Part shown: piece by piece, positions 46,813-55,399 of the stretch
Layout of the letters: each line of letters opens with the position of its first letter
Position numbering within the stretch: position 1 is the stretch's first letter
Source of the DNA: Candidatus Manganitrophaceae bacterium
GTDB lineage: Bacteria; Nitrospirota; Nitrospiria; SBBL01; Manganitrophaceae
Assembly (NCBI GenBank): GCA_016200325.1
Contig: JACQEZ010000011.1
Location: 496,001-560,000 of the forward strand
DNA: 64,000 bases
Direction: 5' to 3'
Position numbers and translations under genes: made by a program
Notes under the pieces: model-generated
What the model saw: the letters and a program-made list of their open reading frames with translations, nothing else
Database searches by the model: none
Told to the model about the DNA's origin: nothing

Positions 46813-47276
46813 CCATGAAAAACATATTGATTAAAAGTTTAGTATCATCAACTCAGGTAGAAGCGAGAGGAGAGACGACAAGGGAACCCCTTTTCAATTA
46901 TTTAGAGATAGATAGATCCGACTGAGGTTTAATATCGTCCTGAGGTTCACGCCGGCAGATTTTGGAATGAGACAGGAATAAGGCTTGTGAGGGGAGGTGG
47001 TTAAATGACCGGGATCGATCATCGCATCACCAAAATAATTCGGCGAGAATCCCGTTACTCATTTAGCTTAAGTCGATATTTAATGAATCGGGTCTAACAG
47101 CACCATTTTGGGGCCGGAATGACTGAGTCCCCGATGTCATTCGGTTCAAAAAGGCGCTCCTTCCGCTGGCCTTGATTTTGCTCAACTAAAATAGTCAGAT
47201 CGACAGAAAGAGACCGAGCCCCTTCCCGATCATCGTTGTCCGCAGGCGCACTGTCCTTTAAATTACGAAGAGCGCT

Positions 47277-47303
47277 AATACAGATTGATACAATTTGTTA
47301 CCC
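47277..47303. repeat. 27-nt repeat, second copy
   Basis: Second copy of the repeat at 46786-46812. It ends about 84 nt before the small gene at 47387 and could serve as its control site. Confidence 0.5.
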
Positions 47304-47386
47304 CGGCGCAAAGCATCTCTCTGCGATTTTTGTTAACCTGGACTTGTACATGGGAAGAGTCGAAATCGATTCGATGAGGATTGAAG

Positions 47387-47683
47387 ATGACAGGAGAGGA
47401 TAGAGAGATTTATCTTGTATTGACCGTCAGAACCGATCAGTTGACCGGCAAAGAAATTTTAGAGATTGCCGAATGTGTAAAAAAAACCGATTCCAGTGTC
47501 GAGATCCTGCTTGGATTTTCTCAACTCTTATTGAGCCTTCCGAAGAGTGCAAGAAAAAAGATTCAGAAATCGCTTTCGGAAAAAGGGTATGAGTGTCTCC
47601 GATTTCTCGACAGTGCCGATCAGAAACCGACCTATTCTCTCCGGGTGGGGGTGCATATGGAGGAACAGAGAACCTCTCTTTAA
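47387..47683 (+). CDS. hypothetical small soluble protein
   Basis: 98 residues from an ATG with GAGGA 6 nt upstream. Pattern of alternating strands and helices: a strand (YLVLTVRT, about 6-13), a helix with LTGKEILEIAECVKK, another with FSQLLLSLPKSARKKIQKSL, then YECLRFL. No signal peptide, no membrane segment. I do not recognise a family. The good binding site and ordinary codon use support a real gene. Confidence 0.6.
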   Translation: MTGEDREIYLVLTVRTDQLTGKEILEIAECVKKTDSSVEILLGFSQLLLSLPKSARKKIQKSLSEKGYECLRFLDSADQKPTYSLRVGVHMEEQRTSL

Positions 47684-47878
47684 CGTCAACGTCGAAGCCC
47701 TTTGGGAAGGGCGGCTTCAGTCTGGGAACAAGACCGGGTGCAGTGTTGAGAGAGACTGTCAGCGCAGATTTTTTGAGCAGGCCCTTTAAAAGGAGAGGGT
47801 CTGCAATTATTTTGAATGAAGAGCGGTCTAGCGGGTTTGAGGTTTGCTGACGGACCGGTCCAATCAAGGAGGATTCCA

Positions 47879-48016
47879 ATGGGAAATTTATGGGAAGTCG
47901 GGGCGTTGATTGTCGGCCCCCTTGCGATCGTCGGTCTGATTGCCCAATCGATGCATTCAATTGATCGGAACCTCAGGGCTCGGCAGACCCGCATGAAAGA
48001 GAGGAAGTCGCTTTAA
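47879..48016 (+). CDS. 45-residue single-span membrane protein
   Basis: The ATG is preceded by AAGGAGG at 7-nt spacing, one of the best ribosome binding sites of the window. The product has one hydrophobic helix (about 6-25, VGALIVGPLAIVGLIAQSM) and a basic tail rich in Arg and Lys, so the C-terminus should stay in the cytoplasm. The longer frame upstream has no such binding site. Function unknown; small membrane proteins of this shape often modulate a larger membrane protein. Confidence 0.6.
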   Translation: MGNLWEVGALIVGPLAIVGLIAQSMHSIDRNLRARQTRMKERKSL

Positions 48017-48182
48017 ATCGTATCCGATCGCCTTCAATTGCCCCCTGAAAAGGAGCTTTCCGTCATTTGTCTGAAACCGGCCAAAACGAAAGACAGGTTT
48101 CATCGGCGCCCTCCAGTAGAGCCTGTTCTCCTTCAAGACCGGCGGAGATTCGTTCCCGAAAGGTCAGCGCGGCGGGTGAGCC

Positions 48183-49262
48183 TCAATCAAGATCTTTCTC
48201 GCGGGCCAGCAGCGCCCGTTTGCGCTCCACCCCCCATCGGTATCCGGAGAGCGCGCCGTCGTTGCGGACCACCCGATGGCAGGGGATCGCGACGGCGATG
48301 GGATTCGACGCACAGGCCTGGGCCACCGCACGGACCGCTTTGGGTGAGCCGATCCGCGCTGCGATTTCGGTGTAGCTGGCCGTATCACCGGCTCGAATTT
48401 CCCGCAACGCCTGCCACACCCGCTGCTGAAAAGCGGTCCCTCGGACATCGAGCGGGAGATCGAGTCCGATCGCCGGCGCTTCCACGAAGGCGACCACTTT
48501 TGCAACCGATTGTTCAAAGTCGGCATCGCCGCCGATCAGCGCTGCTTTGGGAAAGCGGTCCTGAAGATCGTGCAGCAGCAGATTGGGATCGTCCCCGAGC
48601 AGAATGGCGCAGATTCCCTGGGGGGTCGCCGCGACCAAAATCGCGCCGAGAGAGCATTCTCCAACGGCAAAACGGATCGATGCCCCGATCCCTCCGGCGC
48701 GGAAGTCGGAGGGAGCCATCCCAAGCATCTCCGACGACTGCGCGTAGAACCGCCCACTGGAATGAAAGCCCGCTTCAAAAATCGCTTCGGTAATAGTGCC
48801 GCTCTGGGACAATCCTTCCCGCACCCACTCCGCCCGGCGGCCGGTGGCGTAGGCTTTCGGCGTGACGCCGGTGATCGTCTTGAAGATGCGATGAAAGTGA
48901 AAACGGCTCAATCCGGCCGCCTCCGCGAGCGCATCGAGCTCCGGCAGCTCCTCGGCCGTTTCGATCATCCGGCACGCGCTGGCCACCGCCGCCGCATGCC
49001 GTTCGGCGAGCGCCGGCCCGTCCGGCCGACACCGCTTGCACGGCCGGAAGCCGGCCTGGACCGCCTCTTCCTGTGTTCGATGGAAGCGGACGTTTTCTCG
49101 GCGTGCCAAACGCGCCGGGCAGGAGGGCCGGCAATAGATTCCCGTCGTTCGGACGGAAAAATAAAAATGGCCGTCGGCGCTCCGGTCACGGCGGACCACC
49201 GCCGCCCAACACTCCGCTTCGCTCAAGAATACCTTCTCATTGGTCGTCCATACAGGGTCCAT
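48183..49262 (-). CDS. ada: Ada: bifunctional transcriptional activator / O6-alkylguanine-DNA alkyltransferase
   Basis: 359 residues from an ATG behind GAGGAG. N-terminal Ada zinc domain with Cys44, Cys48, Cys75 and Cys78 (IYCRPSC and CKRC); the first accepts a methyl group from phosphotriesters. An AraC-type helix-turn-helix region follows (about 90-180, including HFHRIFKTITGVTPKAYA). The C-terminal alkyltransferase has AIPCHRVVRNDG with the active Cys. It repairs alkylated DNA and, when methylated, induces its own regulon. It is monocistronic in appearance; convergent with the small membrane protein gene. Two further members of this family lie at 60625-61534. Confidence 0.95.
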   Translation of the reverse strand: MDPVWTTNEKVFLSEAECWAAVVRRDRSADGHFYFSVRTTGIYCRPSCPARLARRENVRFHRTQEEAVQAGFRPCKRCRPDGPALAERHAAAVASACRMIETAEELPELDALAEAAGLSRFHFHRIFKTITGVTPKAYATGRRAEWVREGLSQSGTITEAIFEAGFHSSGRFYAQSSEMLGMAPSDFRAGGIGASIRFAVGECSLGAILVAATPQGICAILLGDDPNLLLHDLQDRFPKAALIGGDADFEQSVAKVVAFVEAPAIGLDLPLDVRGTAFQQRVWQALREIRAGDTASYTEIAARIGSPKAVRAVAQACASNPIAVAIPCHRVVRNDGALSGYRWGVERKRALLAREKDLD

Positions 49263-49524
49263 GATTCTCCTCTTCGATTTTAACAAGCGGAATGGCCTGT
49301 TTCAATCATATTAGGAGAAAAGGGGCTCGCAAGCACCCTGTTTTTTGCTTTCAAATTCATTCAACCGTCCCCCTCTCTGAGTTCGGAAACGGAGAGGGTC
49401 CGGTCGGGAACCGGAATCGGGCGCGCGGCAGACAGCGGCTGTTCTCCAGGTCCGCCGGCCCGAGGCCTGTCCAGGCCCGGTTCCCCAAATGCGTCTATCC
49501 ATTTTGTCCGATCGGCTCGGCGGC

Positions 49525-50256
49525 TTAGCTCATGTACCCGCCGCCATTGATGTTGAGGGTCTGGCCGGTGATAAAGCCGTTGCGGGCGAGCATCACCGCC
49601 ACCTCCGCAACTTCATCCGGTTTCCCAAAACGTCCCACCGGAAGGCGGTCGGGGCGAAAGCGGCTGTTTCCTTTCACCATCTCGGTCTCGATTAGGGCCG
49701 GCGCGAGGGCATTGACGGTGATCCCCTCCGCCGCCAGCAGGGAGGCGTATGAATGGGTCAAGCCGAGAAGGCCGGCTTTGGAAGCGGCGTAATGCGGACC
49801 GATGACGCCCCCTGTTTGAGCCGCGATGGACGAGAGGTTGATGATGCGCCCCCAGCGTTGTGCGCGCATACCGGGCACAATCGCCTGGGTGACCAGGAAG
49901 ATCGATTTCAGGTTAATCTGCAGCACCTCCTCCCAGTCCCGCTCCGTGATCTGCTCGACAGCCTGGGGCCGGGCAATCCCGGCATTGTTGATCAGGATCG
50001 ACACGGCCCCGAATTCCTTTTGGATGCGGTCGACCATCCGCGTGACGTCTGCACTCTGGGAGACATCGGCGCGAATGGAAAGAGCGCGGCGCTGATGGGC
50101 GTTGATCCGTTTACAGGTCTCTTCCGCTTCTTTTTCATCCGATCGATAATTCACGACCAGATCCGCACCGGCGGCGGCCAGTGCCACGGCGATCTCCCGT
50201 CCGATGCCGCGGCCCGCACCGGTCACCAACGCAATTCGATTTGAAAGTTGATCCAC
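49525..50256 (-). CDS. short-chain dehydrogenase, FabG-like 3-oxoacyl-ACP reductase
   Basis: 243 residues from a GTG. Classical SDR: VTGAGRGIGREIA (about 11-23), NNAG (about 89-92), Ser in INLSSIAAQ, and YAASKAG with catalytic Tyr and Lys; the C-terminus has ING-GGYMS, common in FabG-type enzymes. Substrate is not determined by sequence; 3-oxoacyl-ACP or a related acyl thioester is likely, sugars or polyhydroxybutyrate intermediates are other options. It stands alone between the ada and hemerythrin genes; 262 nt on the ada side hold nothing recognisable. Confidence 0.88.
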   Translation of the reverse strand: MDQLSNRIALVTGAGRGIGREIAVALAAAGADLVVNYRSDEKEAEETCKRINAHQRRALSIRADVSQSADVTRMVDRIQKEFGAVSILINNAGIARPQAVEQITERDWEEVLQINLKSIFLVTQAIVPGMRAQRWGRIINLSSIAAQTGGVIGPHYAASKAGLLGLTHSYASLLAAEGITVNALAPALIETEMVKGNSRFRPDRLPVGRFGKPDEVAEVAVMLARNGFITGQTLNINGGGYMS

Positions 50257-50309
50257 CGATCTGACTCCGTCGAGGTAAATCGATTGGCTCTTTTTATCAA
50301 ACGTGCGAT

Positions 50310-50747
50310 CTAAGCCGCTTTTCTTCCATCGGAAAGTTCTTTCTTCAGGTTGCTCAACTCCGACCCAAGTTAAGTGAGCCGATCTTTCAGCTCTGCTTCG
50401 ACTTTTGGAAAGAGGTCTCCCTCTTCCTCGGAGATATGCTCGGTGACCTCCTGCTCAAGCTCTCTCACTCTCTGATCAAACTCTTCATCTTCGGCCGTCA
50501 AGTCCTCCAGATCGACCAAGACCTCTTCTACATCGTGATGCGCCTCCTGAAATCGGATGATTTCATCGGCATCGACCGATTTCACTGCGGGATAGAAGAT
50601 CTTTTCTTCCAAGTCGGAATGAATCCGGAGCTCCTCTGTGAGGATGGCGAGAATCTCTTCTTTCCGATCGTTGCCGGCCGATTTTATTTCTTTAAATAAA
50701 TCTTTGACCCTCTCATGGTCTTTTTTGAGCAGCTCTGTCGCTTTCAT
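50310..50747 (-). CDS. hemerythrin HHE protein with in-frame stop before a conserved tail
   Basis: The main product is 125 residues (50370-50747) behind AGGAGAAAGGCC. Hemerythrin motifs: KKDHERVKDL, RIHSDLEEKIFYP, EAHHDVEE and EHISEEEGDLFPK. After the TAA at 50370-50372 the same frame stays open for another 19 codons to a TAG at 50310-50312, and this tail (LGSELSNLKKELSDGRKAA) aligns residue by residue with the end of the paralogue at 955-1524 (LGEEIVYFKGELKAKRKKAA). The TAA therefore interrupts a tail that was once translated. The protein may be truncated by nonsense mutation; readthrough is less likely. Confidence 0.85.
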
Positions 50748-50993
50748 GGCCTTTCTCCTGATCTTAATGACTTTCTATCGTAAGGAAAGAAAGCGCGAAG
50801 AACAATCATCCTGAAGAAGGGGCCTGGCGTGATCCGGAAGAGGGAGAGCGGAATGAAGCTTTTTGGCGCAACCGGAAATATAATATGCCTATCTGCTCAG
50901 ATCAGCGGCCCAACAGAGCGGAGACTTTGGCTGGCACGACTTTGCAAAATGCGGATGAAGTAGCGCCGGACCTTCGAAGGGACGCAACGTAAA

Positions 50994-51191
50994 TTAATTA
51001 GAACGGGCAGCGCTGAACGCGGGCGACCGGCCGGCTTCGGCTGGGGTGCCGACCCTGGTTTTTTTATTGATTAAGAGGACGATCCCCGCAGCGAAGAGGC
51101 AGAGGAGACCGGCGGAGATGAAGGCTGCGTTATATTGCCCAGTTTGTGTTCGGATCATTCCGGCGGTCCAGGTGGCGAACGCCGCGCCGAT
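50994..51191 (-). pseudogene. C-terminal remnant of an MFS transporter
   Basis: A 65-codon frame without start reads IGAAFATWTAGMIRTQTGQYNAA..., then a hydrophobic helix (FISAGLLCLFAAGIVLLI) and a polar tail before the stop. That is the usual end of a major facilitator transporter: substrate-side helix with a GxWxxG turn, loop with D/T-x-T-G-x-Y, last helix. A stop sits directly upstream at 51192-51194. The remainder of the 50748-51231 gap shows no gene. Confidence 0.55.
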
Positions 51192-51231
51192 TTAAGGAGA
51201 TGAACCGATATAAGCGTTCTAATAAGCGGTT

Positions 51232-51747
51232 CTATTTTCGTTCTGAAAGGAAGCCGGTGTCCTCGAGGCCTTTCGCGGTCCAGGTGACATTTCTGGTGAC
51301 GGTGATCCCTTGATAGATAAATCGCATCTCTGCATGAAGCGGCTCGCTCCATTGCGCCATTTCAACCGCTGTTTTCAGCCCGATATTCAGACAGGCCTCC
51401 GCGCCGAGATCGAGGTCTCCTTTCCATAAAGTTCCTCCGCCGAGGTTTTGAACTTCGGGCGGCAAGAAAACCGATATCTGAATATTTTTAATCGCTGTTT
51501 CATCCGCATGAAGACAAATTAAAAAACCGAATAACGCCCCGCTTCCTACTTTTTTTGACTCCTCCACGCCTAAGAGGTCGATGGTTGCACTAAAGGGGAG
51601 ATCTTCTTTGCGCATCTGTGCATTCGCCAGCAGCGTCACCAGGCAGAGGCCGATAATAAACCCGATCAGAGATCCTCTTATCATTACCTTACTGGGTCGC
51701 AAAGAAAGGGTTCTGTTGAATCGACCATTCGATTTTTCCTGCATCAT
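51232..51747 (-). CDS. hypothetical exported or membrane-anchored protein
   Basis: 171 residues if the ATG pair at 51747 is used. A hydrophobic segment (about 24-43, GSLIGFIIGLCLVTLLANAQ) could be a signal peptide with cleavage near ANAQ, or an anchor. The rest is a strand-rich domain with two cysteines (about 78 and 118) and ends in FIYQGITVTRNVTWTAKGLE, resembling a bacterial Ig-like or CARDB-like fold. An in-frame ATG at 51684 just before the hydrophobic segment is an alternative start. I do not recognise the family. Confidence 0.6.
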   Translation of the reverse strand: MMQEKSNGRFNRTLSLRPSKVMIRGSLIGFIIGLCLVTLLANAQMRKEDLPFSATIDLLGVEESKKVGSGALFGFLICLHADETAIKNIQISVFLPPEVQNLGGGTLWKGDLDLGAEACLNIGLKTAVEMAQWSEPLHAEMRFIYQGITVTRNVTWTAKGLEDTGFLSERK

Positions 51748-51834
51748 ACTCCGATAGGGGTCACTTTGAACATGGACGATAACAGCGCTTTCTATTCATG
51801 GCAGGAGCAGCCCTCGGCAGGTCACAATCGGTTG

Positions 51835-52389
51835 CTATTGAAATTGGTGATGCCGGTTCGTTTCGCGCAAATCGGCCATATTGAGTTTAAAGTTGGGGCA
51901 CCACCAGATTCCCTGGCTGAGGGCGGTTGCCTGGAGTTGATCGGCGGAAGGGGCGGCATCCTTATCGCTCGGATCGATAACGAGCCTTTTGCATGGAGAA
52001 CCGACAGGCTTGGAGGAGATCGCCTCGTCTTCTCTCAGCCTTTCTTCAATCAAGGGGTTTTCGTTTTGAACGGAGTCGGCCCCCGGCGAGCAGTACGTCT
52101 TCTGGTCATCGGCCATCCGACTTTTTAAATAGCATTCCATCGTCAAGGAGGTATAAAACGGATTCAGCTCTAATCCTTCGAATGAAACGGTGGTTCCCTT
52201 TGAGCTTCGGACCAGGTAGAGAAGTTTGTAGGCGATCGGGAGTTGATCCATCGTGAAGATCGCCGTGTGCTGGGTCGTCCGACCCTCTGCCAAAGTGGTC
52301 AATTCCGAAGCCTTCATTGCGAGTCCCAACGACTGGGCATAGAGCGGAGAAGATGATTTTATAAAGATGATTTCGAGGGTGTCAGGCAA
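51835..52389 (-). CDS. hypothetical protein with TTG start
   Basis: 184 residues from a TTG with AAGGAG 4 nt upstream, which fixes the start. The protein is soluble, without signal peptide: an N-terminal LEIIFIKSSSPLYAQSLGLAMKA strand-helix (partly quoted), then a polar, Ser/Asp/Glu-rich region from about 100 that looks poorly ordered. No family recognised. A 120-codon frame on the opposite strand covers the same DNA but has no good start and is judged a shadow. Confidence 0.55.
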   Translation of the reverse strand: MPDTLEIIFIKSSSPLYAQSLGLAMKASELTTLAEGRTTQHTAIFTMDQLPIAYKLLYLVRSSKGTTVSFEGLELNPFYTSLTMECYLKSRMADDQKTYCSPGADSVQNENPLIEERLREDEAISSKPVGSPCKRLVIDPSDKDAAPSADQLQATALSQGIWWCPNFKLNMADLRETNRHHQFQ

Positions 52390-52629
52390 GGTTCTCCTTT
52401 ATCGTAAGTTTTTTGCTCTGAGTCGGAGCGCATCAAGCTATTACAGAGAGTATATCCTAACTTAACCCAATTTCCTTCCGCTGGCGTTAGATTAAGAGAC
52501 CACTGAGCATTTTAAATGAACACGATTTATGATCCGATCCCGGGGCTGGGTCGGGTGGGGGGTGACATTTTATCATCTATTCGGTGGAGGGAAGGAAAGG
52601 GTGATCTAAGCCGGCGAGTAAAGAGGGTA

Positions 52630-53064
52630 TTATGCCGCTTCGGCGTCGGCGCGTGCTTTCCGTTCTTGTTCCGCTTGCTGCGCCCTTTTGTACAAGTCGA
52701 CAAAACCGGACACCTTCGATTTTAGAATATCGATATCAAAGGGTTTGCTGAGATAATCGATGACCCCTAACGAGTGGCCCGTGGCTTGATCTTGATCGAG
52801 GGCGGTAATAAAAATAATGGGGATCTGCCGAGACTGGCGGCGTTGCCTAATCAGCCTGGCCGTCTCAAATCCATTCAGGTCGGGCATCATGATATCCAAT
52901 AAAATGACGGCAAAATTGATTTTGAGGATATGTCGGAGCGCTTCCTTTCCAGAATAGGCTTTAACCAAATGATATTCAGGCGACTGCAAGATATCTTCTA
53001 ATAAAATAAGATTATTCGGCTGATCGTCCACCAGTAAAATATTTATTTTTTCTTCGGCGCTCAT
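52630..53064 (-). CDS. receiver-only response regulator
   Basis: 144 residues. One REC domain fills the protein: acidic pair at 13-14, phospho-acceptor Asp57 (VILLDIMMPD), Thr87 (FITALD) and Lys107 (LSKPFD). A short Ala/Glu/Arg-rich helix of about 20 residues follows; there is no output domain. Proteins of this kind act as phosphate shuttles or by direct binding to a partner. No histidine kinase is encoded in the window. The C-terminal helix could dimerise or be the truncated start of a coiled coil. Confidence 0.9.
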   Translation of the reverse strand: MSAEEKINILLVDDQPNNLILLEDILQSPEYHLVKAYSGKEALRHILKINFAVILLDIMMPDLNGFETARLIRQRRQSRQIPIIFITALDQDQATGHSLGVIDYLSKPFDIDILKSKVSGFVDLYKRAQQAEQERKARADAEAA

Positions 53065-53402
53065 TTTTCTCGTTTTGTTAAAAAGGGATAGAAAGATCAG
53101 GACTATTTTTACTCATCATATCATAATGCGGCGTCCGATCGCCAGATGAGTTTGAATTTACCTTCGGATCCAAGGTGACTGAATGAGTCTATATCATCCG
53201 AGAGATTCTCGATGAATTTAAGCATGCGAGAACAGATCGAGACCGACCCCGCCCTCTATCGGGATATACCTCCAGGTTATTCAGGAAGGGGAACCGCTCC
53301 GGCGCAAAGGAATCATCAACATCGGCTTCTCTGGTTTGGTCTTTGGCCCCGTTGAGTAGACCGGGTGAAGAATCGATCGGCCGCCGTTTTGCTTTGATCG
53401 GC
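53065..53402. other. intergenic region, possibly with a gene relic
   Basis: 338 nt. On the + strand an unbroken stretch reads YLQVIQEGEPLRRKGIINIG and ends after about 35 codons at TAG near 53358; it looks more coding-like than its surroundings, but I see no start or family. Nothing else is recognisable. Confidence 0.35.
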
Positions 53403-53720
53403 TCAGGCGGCCGTATCGACAATTTCGATCCAGACCGCCTCTCCTTGGACGCGGACCGGATAGGTTCGGACTTTCTCCTCGGGATTCGCAAGGCAGCGAC
53501 CGGAGGAGAGGTCAAAGGTGTTTCCGTGCCAAGGGCAGAGGAGCTGGCCGTCGATGACTTCACCTTGGACCAACGGCGCGCGCTGATGGGCACAGAGGCT
53601 ATCTAAGGCATAAAAACTTCCATCGATATGAAAGAGAGCGATCTCCCTCGCCGCTATTTTTAATATTTTCCCTTTTCCCTCCGGAAGCTCGGAAAGATGA
53701 TCGATCACCTGATATTGCAT
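53403..53720 (-). CDS. Rieske-type [2Fe-2S] ferredoxin
   Basis: 105 residues from an ATG behind GGAGG at 5-nt spacing. The cluster ligands are Cys43-x-His45 (LCAHQRAPL) and Cys62-x-x-His65 (CPWHGNTFD), 16 residues apart as in small Rieske ferredoxins of dioxygenases and nitrite reductase small subunits. No membrane anchor, no partner oxygenase nearby. It probably passes electrons in the cytoplasm. It stands between two receiver-domain genes; a functional link is not evident. Confidence 0.93.
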   Translation of the reverse strand: MQYQVIDHLSELPEGKGKILKIAAREIALFHIDGSFYALDSLCAHQRAPLVQGEVIDGQLLCPWHGNTFDLSSGRCLANPEEKVRTYPVRVQGEAVWIEIVDTAA

Positions 53721-53762
53721 CGAGACCTCCTCCCTGAGAATTCGATTGCTCAAATGGATCAC

Positions 53763-54215
53763 TCATTCCTCGGACTGATTTAAAACCCCGGGCGTGCCGA
53801 TCGAACCGATTTCTAAGGTGCGACTTTCTTTTAAGAGAAGGTATCCCTTGATCTTCTGGATCAGCTCGCCCGGATTAAACGGTTTGGTGAGATATTCATC
53901 GGCCCCGACGGTCTCCGCCTTTTGGCGGGTGAGCGGGTCCGACTTCGCAGTGAGAATCAGGATCGGAATCTCTTTGGTTTTGGGATTCTCTTTGAGAGTC
54001 CGGCAGACCTCCAACCCGCTTCTCTTCGGAAGGGTCAGATCAAGCAGAATTAAGGCCGGCTGTTCTCGCTCTGCGCGGTGGATGGCTTGCAGGCCGTCCA
54101 CCGCAATCATCACGCCGCAGCCTTCCACTTCAAGCAGCCCGGAGAGGATGAGAATCGTGTCGGCATTGTCGTCGACGATTAATATCTTATGCGCCGCATC
54201 TCCTTCCATCCTCAT
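53763..54215 (-). CDS. receiver-only response regulator
   Basis: 150 residues. REC domain with acidic pair 15-16, phospho-acceptor Asp59 (LILLDLTLPKRSG), Thr89 (LILTAKSD) and Lys111 (LTKPFNPGEL), followed by a short polar tail without DNA-binding domain. Its ATG shares one base with the stop of the BON gene (TAATG), so the two are translated together; a signal-to-envelope link is possible but not shown. It differs from the receiver at 52630 enough to be no recent duplicate. Confidence 0.92.
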   Translation of the reverse strand: MRMEGDAAHKILIVDDNADTILILSGLLEVEGCGVMIAVDGLQAIHRAEREQPALILLDLTLPKRSGLEVCRTLKENPKTKEIPILILTAKSDPLTRQKAETVGADEYLTKPFNPGELIQKIKGYLLLKESRTLEIGSIGTPGVLNQSEE

Positions 54216-54757
54216 TATTTCGCCGAACTCAGCGGCGTGGCCACTTTAAGATTGTTCTCCACACTCTTCACCCCGGCGGTTGCGGCAGCGAGCCGCTCGG
54301 CCTCCCGTTTCTGCTCGTCTGTGGCAACGGTGCCGTGGAGTCTCACCACCCCTTTTTGGCTCTGCACGTCGATGGTCGCGAGACGGGTCACCGAATTAGT
54401 AACCAGGGCCGTATTTAACTTCGCAATGATCGACTTATCCAGAATCACCTCTTCGGTTAAGCTGATCTGATTATTGACCCGTCGCAGCTCCCCGACGATG
54501 TCTCGCGACAGCTCTTCCGCCCGACGGCGCTGCTCTTCTTTATCGACCAGTCCCGTGAGTGTTACCGCCGTCGCATCGACCTTCGGGTTAATCTCCCAAG
54601 CGGCGGTCAATGGATCGCTTTTGAGCTTGGTGCGAATCTGGGCTTCGACCGCCTTATCGGTCTGCTTTGCCGCTGTTTTTTCCTTCTGTTTATGGGTCGT
54701 ACTGCAGCCCGCTACCATTAATGGAATGAGTAAAACTATAAGAATGAGCCGTTTCAT
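54215..54757 (-). CDS. BON-domain lipoprotein (OsmY-like)
   Basis: 180 residues behind GGAGAGATATTA. Lipoprotein signal with lipobox VAGC and acylated Cys18. Two BON domains: about 38-105 (VEAQIRTKLKSDPLT...VTLTGLVDKEEQRRRAEEL) and about 108-175 (IIAKLNTALVTNS...VVRLHGTVATDEQKREAERLA). BON proteins bind lipid or peptidoglycan-near surfaces and protect the envelope under osmotic stress. The tail is short. It heads a two-gene unit with the receiver gene. Confidence 0.93.
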   Translation of the reverse strand: MKRLILIVLLIPLMVAGCSTTHKQKEKTAAKQTDKAVEAQIRTKLKSDPLTAAWEINPKVDATAVTLTGLVDKEEQRRRAEELSRDIVGELRRVNNQISLTEEVILDKSIIAKLNTALVTNSVTRLATIDVQSQKGVVRLHGTVATDEQKREAERLAAATAGVKSVENNLKVATPLSSAK

Positions 54758-55399
54758 TAATATCTCTCCTTTGGAAAAAGGGTTCCTTCCTGGATCCCAA
54801 ATTGGATAAAGGAGAGAAACGCAAGAAGCAGACCAATGTAAGACAGGCTTCAGTAGGCGTCGGATGCCATTTTATAATAGAGATGAACGGGGTAAATCAA
54901 GAGACAGGGTCCTGCAGAATCAGCGGCTGCATCTCTGCCTTATCTTTTAGTCATGCATAAACTTATGTAGAACTGTAGTAAATATACTAATCATAATTAT
55001 TCAAATTTACCGATAAATGGATTGAAAGCTTTAGGTCGATCGAATTTACTGTGATGAGCCGGGGAATTTCATTCGCTCATCTTTTGCAAAAAGATGTAAT
55101 GCTGGATACGTTTCTGCGCGAAATGTGCAATATATTTCTGAGTTCTAAAAGTAGGAAAAATCAAAGGGAAAAATCAAAGGATAGTTAAGAAGGGAGGATG
55201 ATCTGTTTGAAAGCTTGGTTTAAACCCGGCATTCGTAACCGTAAAGCTCTCTATACAAAGCGAAAAGAGCAGTCCGCCCTTTGGCTCATCAGTAGTGTTC
55301 ATCCTGAAGAAGCCCTTTACCCTTAATCAGCTAAAAGCGGTTCGAAGACATTTCTTTCAAGAAAATACGCTCAAGTCATCCTGGTAATCGCTGAGCTGA
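54758..55399. other. intergenic region, AT-rich
   Basis: 642 nt. It contains an inverted repeat TAGTA-AATA-TACTA near 54976 and AT-rich DNA suited to promoters for the BON gene. A 42-codon frame at 55198-55326 (+) stands behind GAAGGGAGG and is rich in Lys and Trp, but spacing to its ATG is zero; a TTG at 55207 would fit better. I regard it as a weak small-gene candidate only. Confidence 0.4.

Larger units (their letters stand above)
46725..47386. other. long intergenic region after the locus
   Basis: About 660 nt without a recognisable gene on either strand. Its only clear structure is a pair of 27-nt direct repeats 491 nt apart (listed separately). Short frames inside show no family resemblance. 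A small RNA cannot be excluded. Confidence 0.5.

Noticed and set aside
48038-48793. 251-codon + strand frame
   Set aside because: Very Arg/Pro/Ser-rich and antisense to ada; a composition artefact.
50931-50946. Sigma-54-like promoter TGGCACG...TTGCA
   Set aside because: The GG and GC elements are 9 nt apart instead of the required 10, and no gene follows on that strand.
51766-52128. 120-codon open frame on the + strand
   Set aside because: Opposite the TTG-started gene at 51835-52389, which has a proper ribosome binding site; the + frame has none.
52516-52725. 69-codon + strand frame
   Set aside because: Overlaps the end of the receiver gene on the other strand and lacks a binding site.
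53189-53593. 134-codon - strand frame overlapping the Rieske gene
   Set aside because: Out of frame with the Rieske motifs and low in family-like features.
55198-55326. 42-codon frame behind GAAGGGAGG
   Set aside because: The ATG directly touches the binding site, and no conservation can be judged; kept only as a note in the intergenic entry.
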